DNA of 64,000 bases from Symsagittifera roscoffensis (taxonomy: Eukaryota; Xenacoelomorpha; Acoela; Convolutidae): the NCBI RefSeq assembly GCF_963678635.1, contig NC_087068.1:51996731-52060730 (forward strand), in the 5' to 3' direction. Under the pieces are notes generated by a model, which was given only the letters and a program-made list of their open reading frames with translations, was not told where the DNA came from and searched no databases. Shown in pieces: positions 1 to 10,744 of the stretch. Made by a program: the position numbers and the translations under genes. Numbering within the stretch: the first letter of the stretch is position 1; every line of letters starts with the position of its first letter.

Positions 1-377
1 TAGCCGGCTCTCCTTGTTTTCCTTTTAAAAATCACCAGCGGTATAAAATATCTCACCCTGTTTGATAATGCAATTGCAGATGTTAAAATAGTAAATTGTC
101 AAATTTTCAACAACTTACAATGCAAACTTGGACCAAGTCATCGCTCTTCCTCTTAAATCGCTTTAGATGGGAGAATGCTAGCTAGTCTTCAGTTAGAATG
201 CTAAGCCAATCAACGTTAATAATTTTAAACACCACTTTAAGCAGTTTTGATCTAAACTAAATATTAGATTGGACTATCTTAACTTGGTGTATTAATATCA
301 TTAGATGGGAAGAGGATGTTAACTTGATCTTTTAATTATTCTTGCGACTACTTTCAGTGCGTTTTCTTCCAATTTAG

Positions 378-498
378 GAACTTGAGAAGATGTGCTATGA
401 GAATCTCAACAGGAAGGGAAGGAGTGCTGAATTAGATGAAGTGCATCCGATTGATGTTCATCCTTCTCAGCGCATCATTGAATACGAGCCGAATGAAC
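378..498 (+). CDS. Internal coding exon of an unrecognised host gene (copy A)
   Basis: A 121-base open segment is bounded by a good acceptor (TTCTTCCAATTTAG) and a consensus donor (GTAAGT at 499). It encodes 40 residues including the motif DEVHPIDVHPSQRIIEYEP and ends in phase 1. That phase matches the next candidate exon at 1544, so the two can be spliced in frame across an intron of about 1.05 kb. The same exon is present at 4950-5070 with amino-acid changes at its start (KMCYEN against KVCNEN) but identical splice sites. I do not recognise the family. The exons upstream lie outside the window. Confidence 0.6.
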
Positions 499-569
499 GT
501 AAGTTTGAACAGACATTTTATCAATCCAAAGGTTAGAAAAAATTAAAAGTGATAGTGTGACGAATCCGT

Positions 570-806
570 GTCAGTACAAAACAGTCCAATACAAAACAGT
601 CCCATACATAAGAGTCCAGAAAACTGTGAAAATGAACGAAAAACAGTCCGATACAAAACAGTCCGAAAAACTGTCCCAAGTAATAACAAGCCGGCGACCT
701 TAAACCGGACTGTTTTGTATTGGGCTGTTTTTTTTTTTCCTTCATTTCATAATTTTTTGAACTATTTTGTATTGGACTGTTTTGTATGGGATTGTCCAAT
801 ACTGGC
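570..806. repeat. Foldback (inverted-repeat) element, copy A
   Basis: The left half contains repeated words like TACAAAACAGTCC and the right half carries their reverse complement (GGACTGTTTTGTA). The outer ends CAGTA and TACTG face each other, and a short GC-rich centre (CCGGCGACC) separates the arms. The two arms are imperfect inverted repeats of roughly 100 bases. This resembles a foldback or MITE-type element sitting in the intron. No clear target duplication was found. Reading frames over it on both strands are low-complexity and are not genes. Confidence 0.7.
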
Positions 807-1056
807 AAGAATTTATAAAATTTCTTTTTAGTTGTCTTTAAGCTTTGCAGATACAAATAATTAAAGTCCTTTATCATGTTAAAAATTTCCAAAACTTTTT
901 GATAACCCATTTTTGGATCTACTTAACAATCGCCCTCCTTTTGGTATCTACTAAAGAATTGCCACCCCTATATATAAAAACACTAAACTAGAGCGTTGTT
1001 TGGTTTTTGTTTGATTTTTGCTGTAATCTGATTGGTCAAAAAATTGACACCTTAAT

Positions 1057-1467
1057 CAGGGGCGGATCTAGGATTTTCTCGAGGGGGGGGGGGGGGGGTT
1101 GCGAATTTTCAAATTTTTTTAGGTCGAACAATTTGATTTTTAAGCTCTTCCAAAGCACTAAAAAGTCCCTGTTTTGGCCAACATTTCTGCCCCGTAGGCA
1201 AAATTTTGAAAAACAGGTCAAAAAAGGCGTTTTTAAGCACTTTTTGGACAATTTTGACCAAAAAATCGCATTTTTTCTGCGAGCGCTCCCCCCTCAAAAT
1301 TAGTATATATTGGCGCCGAAGGCGCCTTTAGACAAACTTAAGGGTCCGTCACTAAAAATGGATATCTCAAAATAGTACAAAGGGGGACCCTTTGTATCGG
1401 CAGGGGGTCGAATACCTGAGAGGGGGGGGGCGTCCGCCCCCCCCCCCCCCCCCTAAATCCGCCCCTG
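1057..1467. mobile_element. Non-autonomous hAT-type MITE with 8-bp target duplication
   Basis: The element starts CAGGGGCGGATCTAGG and ends with the inverted counterpart CTAAATCCGCCCCTG. It is flanked by an exact 8-bp duplication, ACCTTAAT, at 1049-1056 and 1468-1475. Eight-bp duplications and CAGGG-type ends are typical of hAT transposons. At 411 bp it has no transposase. Long G and C runs lie just inside both ends, and a GGCGCC-GAA-GGCGCC palindrome lies near 1311. It sits within the intron of the duplicated host gene. Confidence 0.85.
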
Positions 1468-1543
1468 ACCTTAATCTATTTAACAATTGCCCCCTTTCTT
1501 GAAACAGACGGGGGATTATTAAGTAGATCCCCATTTTTCGCAG
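1468..1543 (+). other. Intron end with acceptor
   Basis: The stretch between the MITE target duplication and the TTTTTCGCAG acceptor of the terminal exon contains the repeated phrase TAACAATTGCCCCC and no coding potential. A related phrase occurs near 927-965 (AACAATCGCCCTCC and AAAGAATTGCCACCCC), so this intron segment itself looks repeat-derived. Confidence 0.45.
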
Positions 1544-1848
1544 ACTTCAGTCGAATCTACCAATGGCAGGACACTCTGGGGGAGATAGTTGCCAAATACT
1601 ACATCCCCCCGATCAACACTTCCCTCCTTTGGGGCGATGCAAGAAAGTACTGTTATTCAAACACCTTTGAAAATGGAACACCTGCAGCCTACTCTGAACA
1701 TGAAAATCATAGCGAAACCAAATGGGTGAGTGCTGAGCTTGCTGTTGGCTTTTCAACCGAAGAGATAGAACAGATTTTGAGCAATCAGGAACTGAGCAGG
1801 TACTACAACCAACAGAGAAGGGCCCCGTCATTAAAACAACAATTTTGA
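1544..1848 (+). CDS. Terminal coding exon of the same host gene (copy A)
   Basis: The exon follows a TTTTTCGCAG acceptor and is open to a TGA at 1846-1848, giving about 100 residues. The protein has ordinary soluble composition, with segments such as YYIPPINTSLLWGDARKYC and an acidic helix near FSTEEIEQIL. Its phase fits the donor at 498. Copy B (6016-6338) is nearly identical, but one extra T near the end shifts the frame and adds six residues there. Conserved reading frame and splice sites in both copies support real coding sequence. The function is unknown. Confidence 0.58.
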
Positions 1849-2719
1849 AGCAGTCCGCTTTTTAGAAGTGACTGAAAATTATTTATTTCCCGCACGTATA
1901 TAATAATGTATTCGTTTTTTATACCGAGACTAAATGTCGTTTTACTGTGAAAGTATAGTCCAAAAGTTTTAATTTTTCACTGATTTTTCTCGGTACTAAG
2001 TGTACTGAAAAAATGCTCTTAAGGGTACATTGCAGATCGAAAAATATTGGACCAGTATTTAATTATTATCTCAACCGTCATTATAAGACACTTTTCCTCG
2101 TTATACCACTGAAAGAAGTCTGCACGCGTATATATGCGTGGTATTTTCCCCCGTAATTTGTGCAATTTGGTTTTTGTGAGCCGCTTCAAAAAGTTTTTCA
2201 CCTTAACGAAAATTTTTGTTTTTCTCGACAAAAGATTTTCAAAATTGGGGTACCAATTTTTTTGGTAAAACTACGCTGCTAAATTTCATATTAACGGTTC
2301 AATCGAAAAAGCAAAATGTAGGATTGTTCCTAAAACAAATGAATTTATCCAAATTTGGCCATCAATTTGTTAAAAAATTAGATATTTAACCGATATTTAA
2401 CCCGTTTTCTGGCAATAACCGCCGATCGAAATCTGAGATTCTGAAATCAATCGAAAGGAATACTGTCCAAAAATTATCTCCCTTGCAAAAGGATCTGCCG
2501 ATCGAAAACATTTTCTTCGTCATTGTTCCGACATCTGAAAATGGGGAGGAACTTTTGTATTCGAGTGAGTTTTAGCATTACGAGGCTAAACTGTGCACTG
2601 GATAGGTGCACAATTTTGTCTCTGTATGTTCCTGGATTCCATAGACAATTCTGTAAACATGTTAAAGTTTGACCTTGTTACAAAATCCGCTTACAATTCA
2701 CAAAATACACAGTTTGGGT
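1849..2719. other. AT-rich 3' flank of the duplicated gene, noncoding
   Basis: After the stop at 1848 the sequence is AT-rich with only short scattered open frames. It is closely repeated at 6339-7199. It holds a word like CTGAAAATGGGGAGGAACTTTTGTATTCG at about 2534, split here only for description, which recurs at about 4025 and 7017 and inverted near 8800-8835. That marks an older interspersed repeat. I see no gene in it. Confidence 0.5.
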
Positions 2720-2721
2720 TG

Positions 2722-2856
2722 CCGGGACGCACCATGTATACGCTTGGCTACTGTCCCTGTATGCATTTACTTTTATATGCATTTATACTCTCGCACATTT
2801 ACGTTTATATGCATTTGTACTATTGTTTTATATTTGCGCTGCAACAGAAACTCTAT
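2722..2856 (-). mobile_element. Fragment related to the BEL LTR start
   Basis: Words such as TTTTATATGCATTTATACTC, TTTATATGCATTTGTACT and TTGCGCTGCAACA match the first part of the BEL LTRs found at 11090-11153 and 42930-42996, read on the minus strand. The tRNA-like part is not recognisable apart from a short CTTGGCTACT. It is probably a decayed solo-LTR remnant inserted just where duplication copies A and B diverge. Confidence 0.5.
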
Positions 2857-4572
2857 TTTGATATTCACCAATTTGGTCTGGGAAATAAGGTTCCTTATTA
2901 ATAACAAAAAATTGTGTAGCTGATTTATTCTTGATTTATTGATGAAAACTCAATGAGTTATCATTTAGCTACTGCTGTAAAATTCATTGATTTATCTGTG
3001 ATTCAGTGTTCAGTGCCGAAACTTACACTCTAATGGAATACTGCCGAAATTTGGTTGATTATTCCTGCGCGTCAACTCAGCAGAGGAAAGCCTAAAAATG
3101 GCTCAAATTGCTTTTTTGATTCTTCGAAACTGTTTTTTGTTCATGTTTCTTTTAAAATTTTTGTAAGACTTCCTATATAAAACAGTTGTGCAAGCAAACA
3201 ACACCGTGAAGTTTTCAAACGAACGGAAGTGCACCAAAAACTTCAAGTCTGAGTTTCAAAAAGAGATTTAATTTCAGAAATCCCAGTGAAATAAAAAACT
3301 ACCAACTAATCCGACTTTGTTGAATTGGAGTAGCTTTATCCTTCATTAGCAGGTCCTTTGAATCCATCAACAGTTTCTCAAACGTTGGTCAAAAATAATG
3401 AAATAAACAACGCGGCGAATAGGCCCTAAGTCTTTATCTCTCAACAAAAAAAAAATTTTTGAAGCGAGACAAAATATTACAACCATTCATTGCTTGAGCT
3501 TGGTGCAAAAATGTTCCATCAAGAAATTAGGCCGGAGGAAATGCATGTAGTGTTGTAATGGTAATCGATAGGCATAAAATTTCAAAAAATCTCATATCTT
3601 CGAAAGTTCCCAAAAGAATTGATTTTTGATATTTTAGCGAGGTTTCTTTTTTAAATTAATGAACGAAGTGAACATTCTTAGATAGGTCTTGGTGATTTTA
3701 TTGCATTCTTTTAGAAAAAAGTCTTGATATTTGTTCACTTTCAAATTTGATTTTTTGCGGTTTAACTTTTGATTTTTGCTTAAGTTCACTTCGTTTCTTT
3801 TGTTTAAAGTATGGCAAACTCTACTTTCGAAAGCAACAGTGTAAAATTCACGAAAAACGTGATGGATTCTAATTTCTTTTTTTTTTTCCATTTTTTTAAC
3901 CGTAAGTTGGCTATATTTTTTTGTCGATATAGCCTTAAACTCCAGCTTTTTGTATAAATTTTTTCTTTTGCTCTTCATTAATTAATAATCTTGACTAAAA
4001 CTTTCTTTTGATTTTTTCCCAACATTTGAAAAATGGGTGGGAACTTTGAATTCGTGTTTTAGTTTTTTTTTCTTTTTTTTCTTTTTTTTAAATAGGTACC
4101 GCAAAAAATATGGGAATAGATCGCGTGATACATCATATTAAAGCCATTTCAGTCGTAATTCGAACGTCATTAAAAAATTTCCAACAAGTTGTCCCAGTAT
4201 CGAGAAAAACAGGTTTACAATTTTTAAGTAAAGCATTATCTTATTTTTGCTTAATTTAAGCCGTTAAAACTTAGTTTCACTCAAGTTAGGTTGTTTTGGA
4301 GCTTTTTTAGCGCCATTTGGAAATTAAAAGCTCAAAATATCATAAAATTTCCGCTAAAAATATGAAAAGTTTTTGAACTTCTTGAAAATTTTTGTTTTTT
4401 TAGTCATTTTTTACAGTTTTTGCCTTTTTTGCTACGACTTTCGAGTTTTCCTAATTCGAGATTTTTTGTTCAGATCTTTTCATCACAACACGCATAAAAA
4501 CCGTCACTGGTTTAAAAAAAATGTGTGTGTTTTTTTAGAATATGGTCGAAACATTCTGTGCTACTTGCACAG
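2857..4572. other. AT-rich noncoding interval with degenerate repeat
   Basis: No exon-like open frame is supported. Poly-T and poly-A tracts are common; the frame on the minus strand at 3634-3978 is Lys-rich low complexity. From about 4075 to 4572 the DNA is weakly similar to 7205-7650, and both end in GCTACTTGCACAG immediately before the next unit or its equivalent. This is the older part of the tandem unit. Confidence 0.45.
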
Positions 4573-4949
4573 TAGCCGGCTCTCCTTGTTTTCCTTTTAA
4601 AAATCACCAGCGGTATAAAATATCTCACCCTGTTTGATAATGCAATTGCAGATGTTAAAATAGTAAATTGTCAAATTTTCAACAACTTACAATGCAAACT
4701 TGGACCAAGTCATCGCTCTTCCTCTTAAATCGCTTTAGATGGGAGAATGCTAGCTAGTCTTCAGTTAGAATGCTAAGCCAATCAACGTTAATAATTTTAA
4801 ACACCACTTTAAGCAGTTTTGATCTAAACTAAATATTAGATTGGACTATCTTAACTTGGTGTATTAATATCATTAGATGGGAAGAGGATGTTAACTTGAT
4901 CCTTCAATTATTCTTGCGACTACTTTCAGTGCGTTTTCTTCCAATTTAG

Positions 4950-5070
4950 GAACTTGAGAAGGTGTGCAATGAGAATCTGAACAGGAGGAGAAGGAGTGCT
5001 GAATTAGATGAAGTGCATCCGATTGATGTTCATCCTTCTCAGCGCATCATTGAATACGAGCCGAATGAAC
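4950..5070 (+). CDS. Internal coding exon of the host gene (copy B)
   Basis: It is equivalent to 378-498 and has the same acceptor (CAATTTAG) and donor (GTAAGT). Length is 121 bases, phase 1 at the end. Relative to copy A, the differences cluster in the first third and several alter amino acids (M to V, Y to N, K to R), while the second half is identical. An open frame through both copies supports coding function before duplication. The family is not recognised. Confidence 0.58.
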
Positions 5071-5120
5071 GTAAGTTTGAACAGACATTTTATCAATCCA
5101 AAGGTGTGTGACGAATCCGT

Positions 5121-5352
5121 GTCAGTACAAAACAGTCCAATACAAAACAGTCCCATACATAAGAGTCCAGAAAAGTGTGAAAATGAACGAAAAAACAGTC
5201 CGATACAAAACAGTCCGAAAAACTGTCCCAAGTAATAACAAGCCGGCGACCTTGAGCCGGACTGTTTTGTATTGGGCTTTTTTTTCCTTCATCTCATAAT
5301 TTTTTGAACTATTTTGTATTGGAATGTTTTGTATGGGACTGTTCAATACTGG
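5121..5352. repeat. Foldback element, copy B
   Basis: This is the counterpart of 570-806 with the same inverted TACAAAACAGTCC-type arms and central CCGGCGACC. Minor indels in the T-run of the right arm distinguish the copies. Short open frames on both strands here follow the repeat and are not genes. Confidence 0.68.
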
Positions 5353-5580
5353 CAAGAATTAAAAAAATTTCTTTTTAGTTGTCTTTAAGCTTTGCAGATA
5401 CAAATAATTAAAGTCCATTATCATGTTAAAAAATTCCAAAACTTTTTGATAACCCATTTTTGGATCTACTTAACAATCGCCCTCCTTTTGGTATCTACTA
5501 AAGAATTGCCACCCCTATATATAAAAACACTAAACTAGAGCGTTGTTAGGTTTTTGTTTGATTTTTGCTGCAATCTGATC

Positions 5581-5938
5581 TGGGGGGCGGATTTTCAAAT
5601 TTTTTAGGTCGACCCATTCGATTTTTAAGCTCTCCCAAAGCACTAAAAAGTCCGCTTTGGCCAACATTTCTGCCCCGTAGGCAAAATTTTGAAAAACAGG
5701 CCGAAAAAGGCGTTTTTAAGCACTTTTTGGACAATTTTGACCAAAAAATCGCATTTTTTCTGCGAGCGCTCCCCCCTCAAAATTAGTATATATTGGCGCC
5801 GAAGGCGCCTTTAGACAAACTTTAGGGTCCGTCACTAAAAATGGATATCTCAAAATAGTACAAAGGGGGACCCTTTGTGTCGGCAGGGGGTCGAATACCT
5901 GAGGGGGGCGTCCCCCCCCCTCCTTAAATCCGCCCCTG
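5581..5938. mobile_element. hAT-type MITE with deleted left end (copy B)
   Basis: The right terminal inverted repeat (AAATCCGCCCCTG, followed by ACCTTAAT) and the internal GGCGCC palindrome match 1057-1467. The left terminus, left target duplication and about 50 flanking bases are missing: the intron joins directly to GGGGGGCGGATTTTC. The deletion lies at a G-rich tract. It shows that the MITE inserted before the segmental duplication. Confidence 0.78.
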
Positions 5939-6015
5939 ACCTTAATCTATTTAACAATTGCCCCCCTTTCTTGAAACAGACGGGGGATTATTAAGTAGAT
6001 CCCCATTTTTCGCAG

Positions 6016-6338
6016 ACTTCAGTCGAATCTACCAATGGCAGGACACTCTGGGGGAGATAGTTGCAAAATACTACATCCCCCCAATCAACACCTCCCTCCT
6101 TTGGGGCGATGCAAGAAAGTACTGCTATTCAAACACCTTTGAAAATGGAACACCTGCTGCCTACTCTGAACATGAAAATCATAGCGAAACCAAATGGGTG
6201 AGTGCTGAGCTTGCTGTTGGCTTTTCAACCGAAGAGATAGAACAAATTTTGAGCAATCAGGAACTGAGCAGGTACTACAACCAACAGAGAAGGGCCCCGT
6301 CATTAAAACCACAATTTTTGAAGCAGTCCGCTTTTTAG
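6016..6338 (+). CDS. Terminal coding exon of the host gene (copy B)
   Basis: It follows TTTTTCGCAG and runs 107 residues to a TAG at 6336-6338. The first 96 or so residues are almost identical to copy A. A one-base difference in a T-run near 6317 changes the frame, so this copy ends QFLKQSAF while copy A stops at QQF. It is phase-compatible with the donor at 5071. Upstream in-frame codons (5958-6015) are intronic repeats and not part of the exon. The function is unknown. Confidence 0.58.
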
Positions 6339-7199
6339 AAGTGACTGAAAATTAATTTTCAAAAATAATAACAAGTAGTTCATTTCCCGCACGTATATAA
6401 TAATGTATTCTTTCTTTATAACGAGACTAAATGTCGTTTTACTGTGAAAGTATTGTCCAAAAATTTTAATTTTTCACTGCTTTTTCTCGGTACTAAGTGT
6501 ACTGAAAAAATGCTCCTAAGGGTACATTGCAGATCGAAAATTATTGGACCAGTATTTAATTATTATCTCAACCGTCATTATAAGATAATTTTCCTCGTTA
6601 TACTACTGAAAGAAGTCTGCACGCGTATATATTTTCCCCCGTAATTTGTGCAATTTGGTTTTTGTAAGCCGCTTCAAAAAGTTTTTCAACCTAACGAAAA
6701 ATTTTGTTTTTCTCGACAACAGATTTTCAGGGTACCAATTTTTTTTTGGTAAAACTACGCTGCTAAATCTCATATTAAGGGTTCAATCGAAAGAGCAAAA
6801 TGTAGGATTGTTCCTAAAACAAATGAATTTATCCAATTTTAGCCAGCAATTTGTTAAAAATTTAGAAAATTTCCGATGTTTGACCCATTTTCTGGCAATA
6901 ACCGCCGATCGAAATCTGAGATTTTGAAATCAATCGAAAAGAATACTGTCCAAAAATGATCTCCCTTGCAAAAGGATCTGCCGATCAAAAACATTTTCTT
7001 CGTCATTGTTCCGACCTCTGAAAATGGGGAGGAACTTTTGTATTCGGGTGTGTTTTAGCATTACGAGGCTAAACTGTGCACTGGATAGGTGCACAATTTT
7101 GTCTCTGTGTGTTCCTGGATTCCATAGACAATTCTGTAAAATTGTTAAAGTTTGACCTTGTTACGGAATCCGCTTACAATTCACAAAATACACAGTTTG

Positions 7200-9135
7200 G
7201 CATCGTAATGAGTTTTTTTAATCTGTTTTGTAGTCCACGCAAAATCAAGTACCACATATAATCATCGGAATGGATCGAGTTATATTTCAAATCAAAGCAT
7301 TTTCAGTCCTGATTTGAACGATTTTAAAAATTTTTAAAATAATCAGTGTCAAGAAAAATCGGTTTGAAATATTTGGTTATTTATTAATATATCCCTGGCA
7401 AGAAAAACATTTAAAACAATTTCAAAATTTTTTTAAAATTATTGTTCAAACAATATCAAAAATTTCGATTTTTGGAAATCTTTTTCCTTTGTTGGTTGTA
7501 ATTTTTTCGAAGTCAACTTGTCGATTATGCCTAATTCACTAACTTCTTAAGCGTGAGTATAGTTTTATCATCACTTCGCGAGCAAAAACGACACTAAATT
7601 TTTGCAGTTTTTATGAATATGTGCGGAAGATTTTGCGCTACTTGCACAGCAACCTAATATACTTTTGATAAAGAATCAACCAGGCTTTTCGTAAATGTCA
7701 ACATTTTAAAAGTTCAACATATTTTGAAAATTACAAATTTCTTTTTGAATCACTTCGATATCTTAAAAATTACCAAACAGGAACCTCCCGCGTTAACAGT
7801 GCTCCTGGCTAATTTTGATTTTCCTCAATATGAATTATTTCTTATTAGGATTATTTAGAACTTAATTCCTAAATGAAAGGAAAATTACGCTCTCCAATAG
7901 CGACAGCACGAACGGCGCGAAAAAATGTGATGGATTTTGGTTTTTAGGTAATGAATTCTTTTTAGATTTCGCAGCGGAATGAAAAGTATCTATTAGTTAT
8001 GTTTTCTGTTTCCGTTTTTATCAATTGTGGGCATTTTTCATCAAAAAAAGGATTTCATAATAAACCCTCGAAACTGAAAGAGCTCTTAGATTATATTTGT
8101 TTTGTGAAAACATTTCGAAAACTTTCATTCGTTTTTAATTTTTGGTTTTCTTCCGTTCATTGGCATTTTCAACAATCTGTTGGCTACGTTTTTTTTCAAA
8201 AATAAATGTAAATTCGACGTAAGCTTGTTTATCACCAGCAAAGCAATCATGGCCTTATCGACTCAAAAATTTTGATGATAAGTTGAAGATTCTATGAGGG
8301 CTTTAAGCTTCTTGGAGATTTTTTGCTGTAATAAAGTTGTTTGCAGGTAAAAGTTTTTCGCTGGCAAAAAACACCAAGCAATAAATTTGGTTCAAAATTC
8401 AAACAGAAGAAAGATATCCAGTTACTATGCAAGTAGCACATAATGCTTCCACTGTAGTCATTAAAAGATATAAAAACAGTGTTTTTTTCTTCAATTTAGT
8501 GTGGTTTTTACTGCGTGGTGTAATAAAAGGACACGAACAAAAAAACTAAACTTAGGCATATTTGAAATTCATAGTAAAATTGGACAATTGGAAAACATTT
8601 TTTGTAGAGAAAAAAAAACAGAAAAACCAAAATATTATATTCAAAAAAACAAAAAAATAGTTTCAGAAGTTGTTTGAATTTTTTTGCTACAATTTTTTTG
8701 ATTTTTGAAGTGTTTAATTCTCAAAATTGCGTTAAGAACTCAATAAAAAGTTTATTTGTGGTACATGGTTTTGTGTGGAAAAATAACTGAAACACACCCG
8801 AATACAAAGTTCTTCCCCCATTTTTCAAATGGTCGGAACAAAAATGCTGCTAAAATTTTGAAAAGCTAACTATCAGAAGAAATCACTCATTTGAAATAGC
8901 ACAATAACTTAACTAGCTTTATTTATAAATGCTGAAAAAAATCCTTGTGATAAAAAAGTTGGTCCGAAACAACAAAACAATTAGCAATAATCCAACGCTA
9001 ACTCTTTGCAGCCTTTTTTTTGTTTTAGTTTAAAGACTATAGATTCTGTTGCGTTAATGAGAATTAATAATTAACTGTTTTTGCGGGATTGTTGTCTGAG
9101 TTAATTTCTATTTTGAAAAAAGCGGGAACCTTCCA
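7200..9135. other. Noncoding AT-rich interval with degenerate direct and inverted repeats
   Basis: The part at 7205-7650 is a diverged copy of 4075-4572. A block at about 8425-8850 matches the same family in inverted orientation: it contains GCAAGTAGCACATAATG and, further right, CCCATTTTTCAAATGGTCGG, the reverse complements of words around 4555 and 4025. No exon-like open frame is supported here. Confidence 0.5.
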
Positions 9136-9311
9136 TGTTAATTGAATTGATCAGATCTTGGAAGCCCCATTTTGGATTCGAAAAAGATTTTTTTGAAGAC
9201 AAGGTGTTTCATACTGTGGACTACGGAAACCTGATGTATTCAAAGACAACAAGTGACATAACCGTTGATTACTACAACCACTGGGAGAAAGCACGGATCA
9301 ATTTAAACTAA
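9136..9311 (+). CDS. Candidate short terminal exon or small ORF, 58 codons
   Basis: An ATG-started frame runs to TAA at 9309-9311. The second half has coding-like composition (FHTVDYGNLMYSKTT, DYYNHWEKARINLN) that stands out from the surrounding AT-rich DNA. An in-frame TGA lies shortly upstream and a possible acceptor (GAAAAAAG) precedes it by a few codons, so it may be the last exon of a spliced gene. I do not recognise the protein, and no second copy is visible in the window. Confidence 0.35.
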
Positions 9312-9585
9312 ACGCTTTCAACTAATTTTTGGGTGAAACGTGTTTTCAAAGTTTTTATTAACTTGTACTCGCAGTTGCGGACTTTTTATCAACTTTTTCC
9401 TCGGGGACAAAAACCTTTGACTACTCAAAGCCGAATTTCTTTTGAAATAATGTTTCCCGGATTCAATTTTGGTCGAGTAACCCTAAAAGTTAAGACTTAC
9501 ATGATTATAAGCCTTATTATATTATTTTTCAACTAGGTTAAACTTTTCGCTTTATTGGGTAACCGGGGTTTAAATTGATCCTAAG

Positions 9586-9766
9586 GGACACCCCAAACCG
9601 ATTAAAACCCTCCATGACTTCGGCTGTCTCAACATGAAAACGGGCAAACGGATGAGCTGCACGAACAAGAAACGCCGCTTTTTCTGCGTGAAATATAAAA
9701 AATTAACAGATCGACATATTTGGATCCATTGGCACCCTGATAAATTGTATTCCTATAGAAAATCAG
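9586..9766 (+). CDS. Candidate internal exon with Cys/Lys-rich peptide
   Basis: The segment between CCTAAG and a donor-like CAG/GTAATT at 9767 is open for 60 codons. It encodes a basic, Cys-containing stretch (FGCLNMKTGKRMSC, KKRRFFCVKYKK). Base composition is more GC-rich than its flanks. The acceptor lacks a strong pyrimidine tract, so the boundaries are tentative. No family is recognised. It may belong with the 9136-9311 candidate or be a decayed exon. Confidence 0.27.
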
Positions 9767-10739
9767 GTAATTTGTCTACGAATTTACGTACAATGATCGA
9801 TATTAAGCAAAAGGAATGTTGGATTTAATAGCATTGTTGAACTTAAATCAGAAGAAACTAGCCCAAGTATTATAACTTTGACAAGATCATGAAACCTTAA
9901 AAAAAGTTAGAAAACAAAAAGTTATTTTTCCAACAGCAAATCAAAATTTTTCCAAAGGGCAGCTAAATCAAAGTTTCAAAGTGTCAATCGATATGATATA
10001 ATGTTCAGTTTTTGAAGTAGTATCGAAAGTTCCTGATAGGTGCGTTCAAGTAGAATTCGCAAAGTTGATTTTGTCGATATAGAAAAAAGGTATTAGCCGG
10101 TAGCGGATTTAGGGGGGAGGCGACGGATGCTCTCCTCTCAGCAATTTGATCCCCTGATGACCCGAAGGGTCCCCCACTTGATACTATATTAAGATCTCCG
10201 CCTTTGGCACCATCATATACTATTTTTTTTACGGAAAGCACGCGCGCGTTTTTTGGTCTGTTTTGTCAAAAAGTCATAAGCAAAAAAAATTGTTAGTCGC
10301 TTGTTCGACTTTTAAAAAGAATTAAAACCCTTTTAAAAAATGAACTTTTTTTGAAAATTAACACCCTCCACCCTTCCCCGCGAGAAAGTTTTAGATCCAC
10401 ATCTGATATTAGCACTAAAATTTTCATTAATGTTGAAGATATCTGTGAAATTCTGCAAGTTTTGTGCGGAAATTTTCAACAAACAAATTCTCGTTTTTAC
10501 AGCCGAGCAATCTTTTTCGAGCTCATTTTTGAGTTGAAACCTCCAAAAATGGAATCACATGTAAAATCAAATCTGGTGCACAAGGCGCAGTCCTAAAATT
10601 TTAGGGAGAGATTCGCTCTTAACCAGGCGTAGATCTCTCCCAAAAGCCAAAACAGTAAAAGATGCTTTTTCAGGAACTTTTATGTTTCATATTATTTTTA
10701 AGTCGTTGTTACGAAACACTTACGTAATAGTTGCGTAGA
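9767..10739. other. Noncoding interval left of the BEL element
   Basis: This AT-rich interval contains one truncated MITE (10096-10215). The open frame at 10351-10596 has no exon signals I can support. The stretch ends at the left BEL target duplication AGAAC (10740-10744). Confidence 0.45.
10096..10215. mobile_element. Truncated, inverted copy of the hAT-type MITE
   Basis: The words AGCGGATTTAGGGGG, CCCCTGATGACCCGAAGGGTC and CGCCTTTGGCACC match the right half of the 1057-1467 element read in reverse complement. The outer CAGGGG terminus is eroded and the other half is absent, so no target duplication can be scored. Confidence 0.6.
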
Positions 10740-10744
10740 AGAAC
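10740..10744. repeat. BEL target-site duplication, left
   Basis: AGAAC directly precedes the left LTR and is repeated at 42997-43001 directly after the right LTR. Confidence 0.8.

Larger units (their letters stand above)
1..2719. repeat. Tandem segmental duplication, copy A
   Basis: This stretch is repeated almost base for base at 4573-7199. Both copies carry the same order: short noncoding lead, exon, foldback element, MITE, terminal exon, AT-rich tail. They diverge abruptly after the shared words ending at 2719 and 7199. Differences are scattered substitutions, a 24-bp indel near 537, and loss of the MITE left end in copy B. Weaker similarity continues further (4075-4572 against 7205-7650, both ending in a word like GCTACTTGCACAG), so the full ancient unit probably ran from 1 to 4572 and its left part is younger or homogenised. 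Confidence 0.93.
4573..7199. repeat. Tandem segmental duplication, copy B
   Basis: This is the second copy of 1-2719. It starts with the same TAGCCGGCTCTCC and ends at the shared CACAAAATACACAGTTTGG. It contains the duplicated exons (4950-5070, 6016-6338), the foldback element (5121-5352) and the MITE without its left end (5581-5938). Both copies are spliceable on paper, so the duplication may have produced two competing 3' ends for the gene or a pseudogene pair. Confidence 0.93.

Noticed and set aside
533-910. ORFs over the foldback element on both strands
   Set aside because: They track the inverted TACAAAACAGTCC repeats and are low complexity.
3634-3978. 114-codon Lys/Asn-rich minus-strand ORF
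   Set aside because: Composition reflects poly-T-rich DNA, with no splice signals or family similarity.
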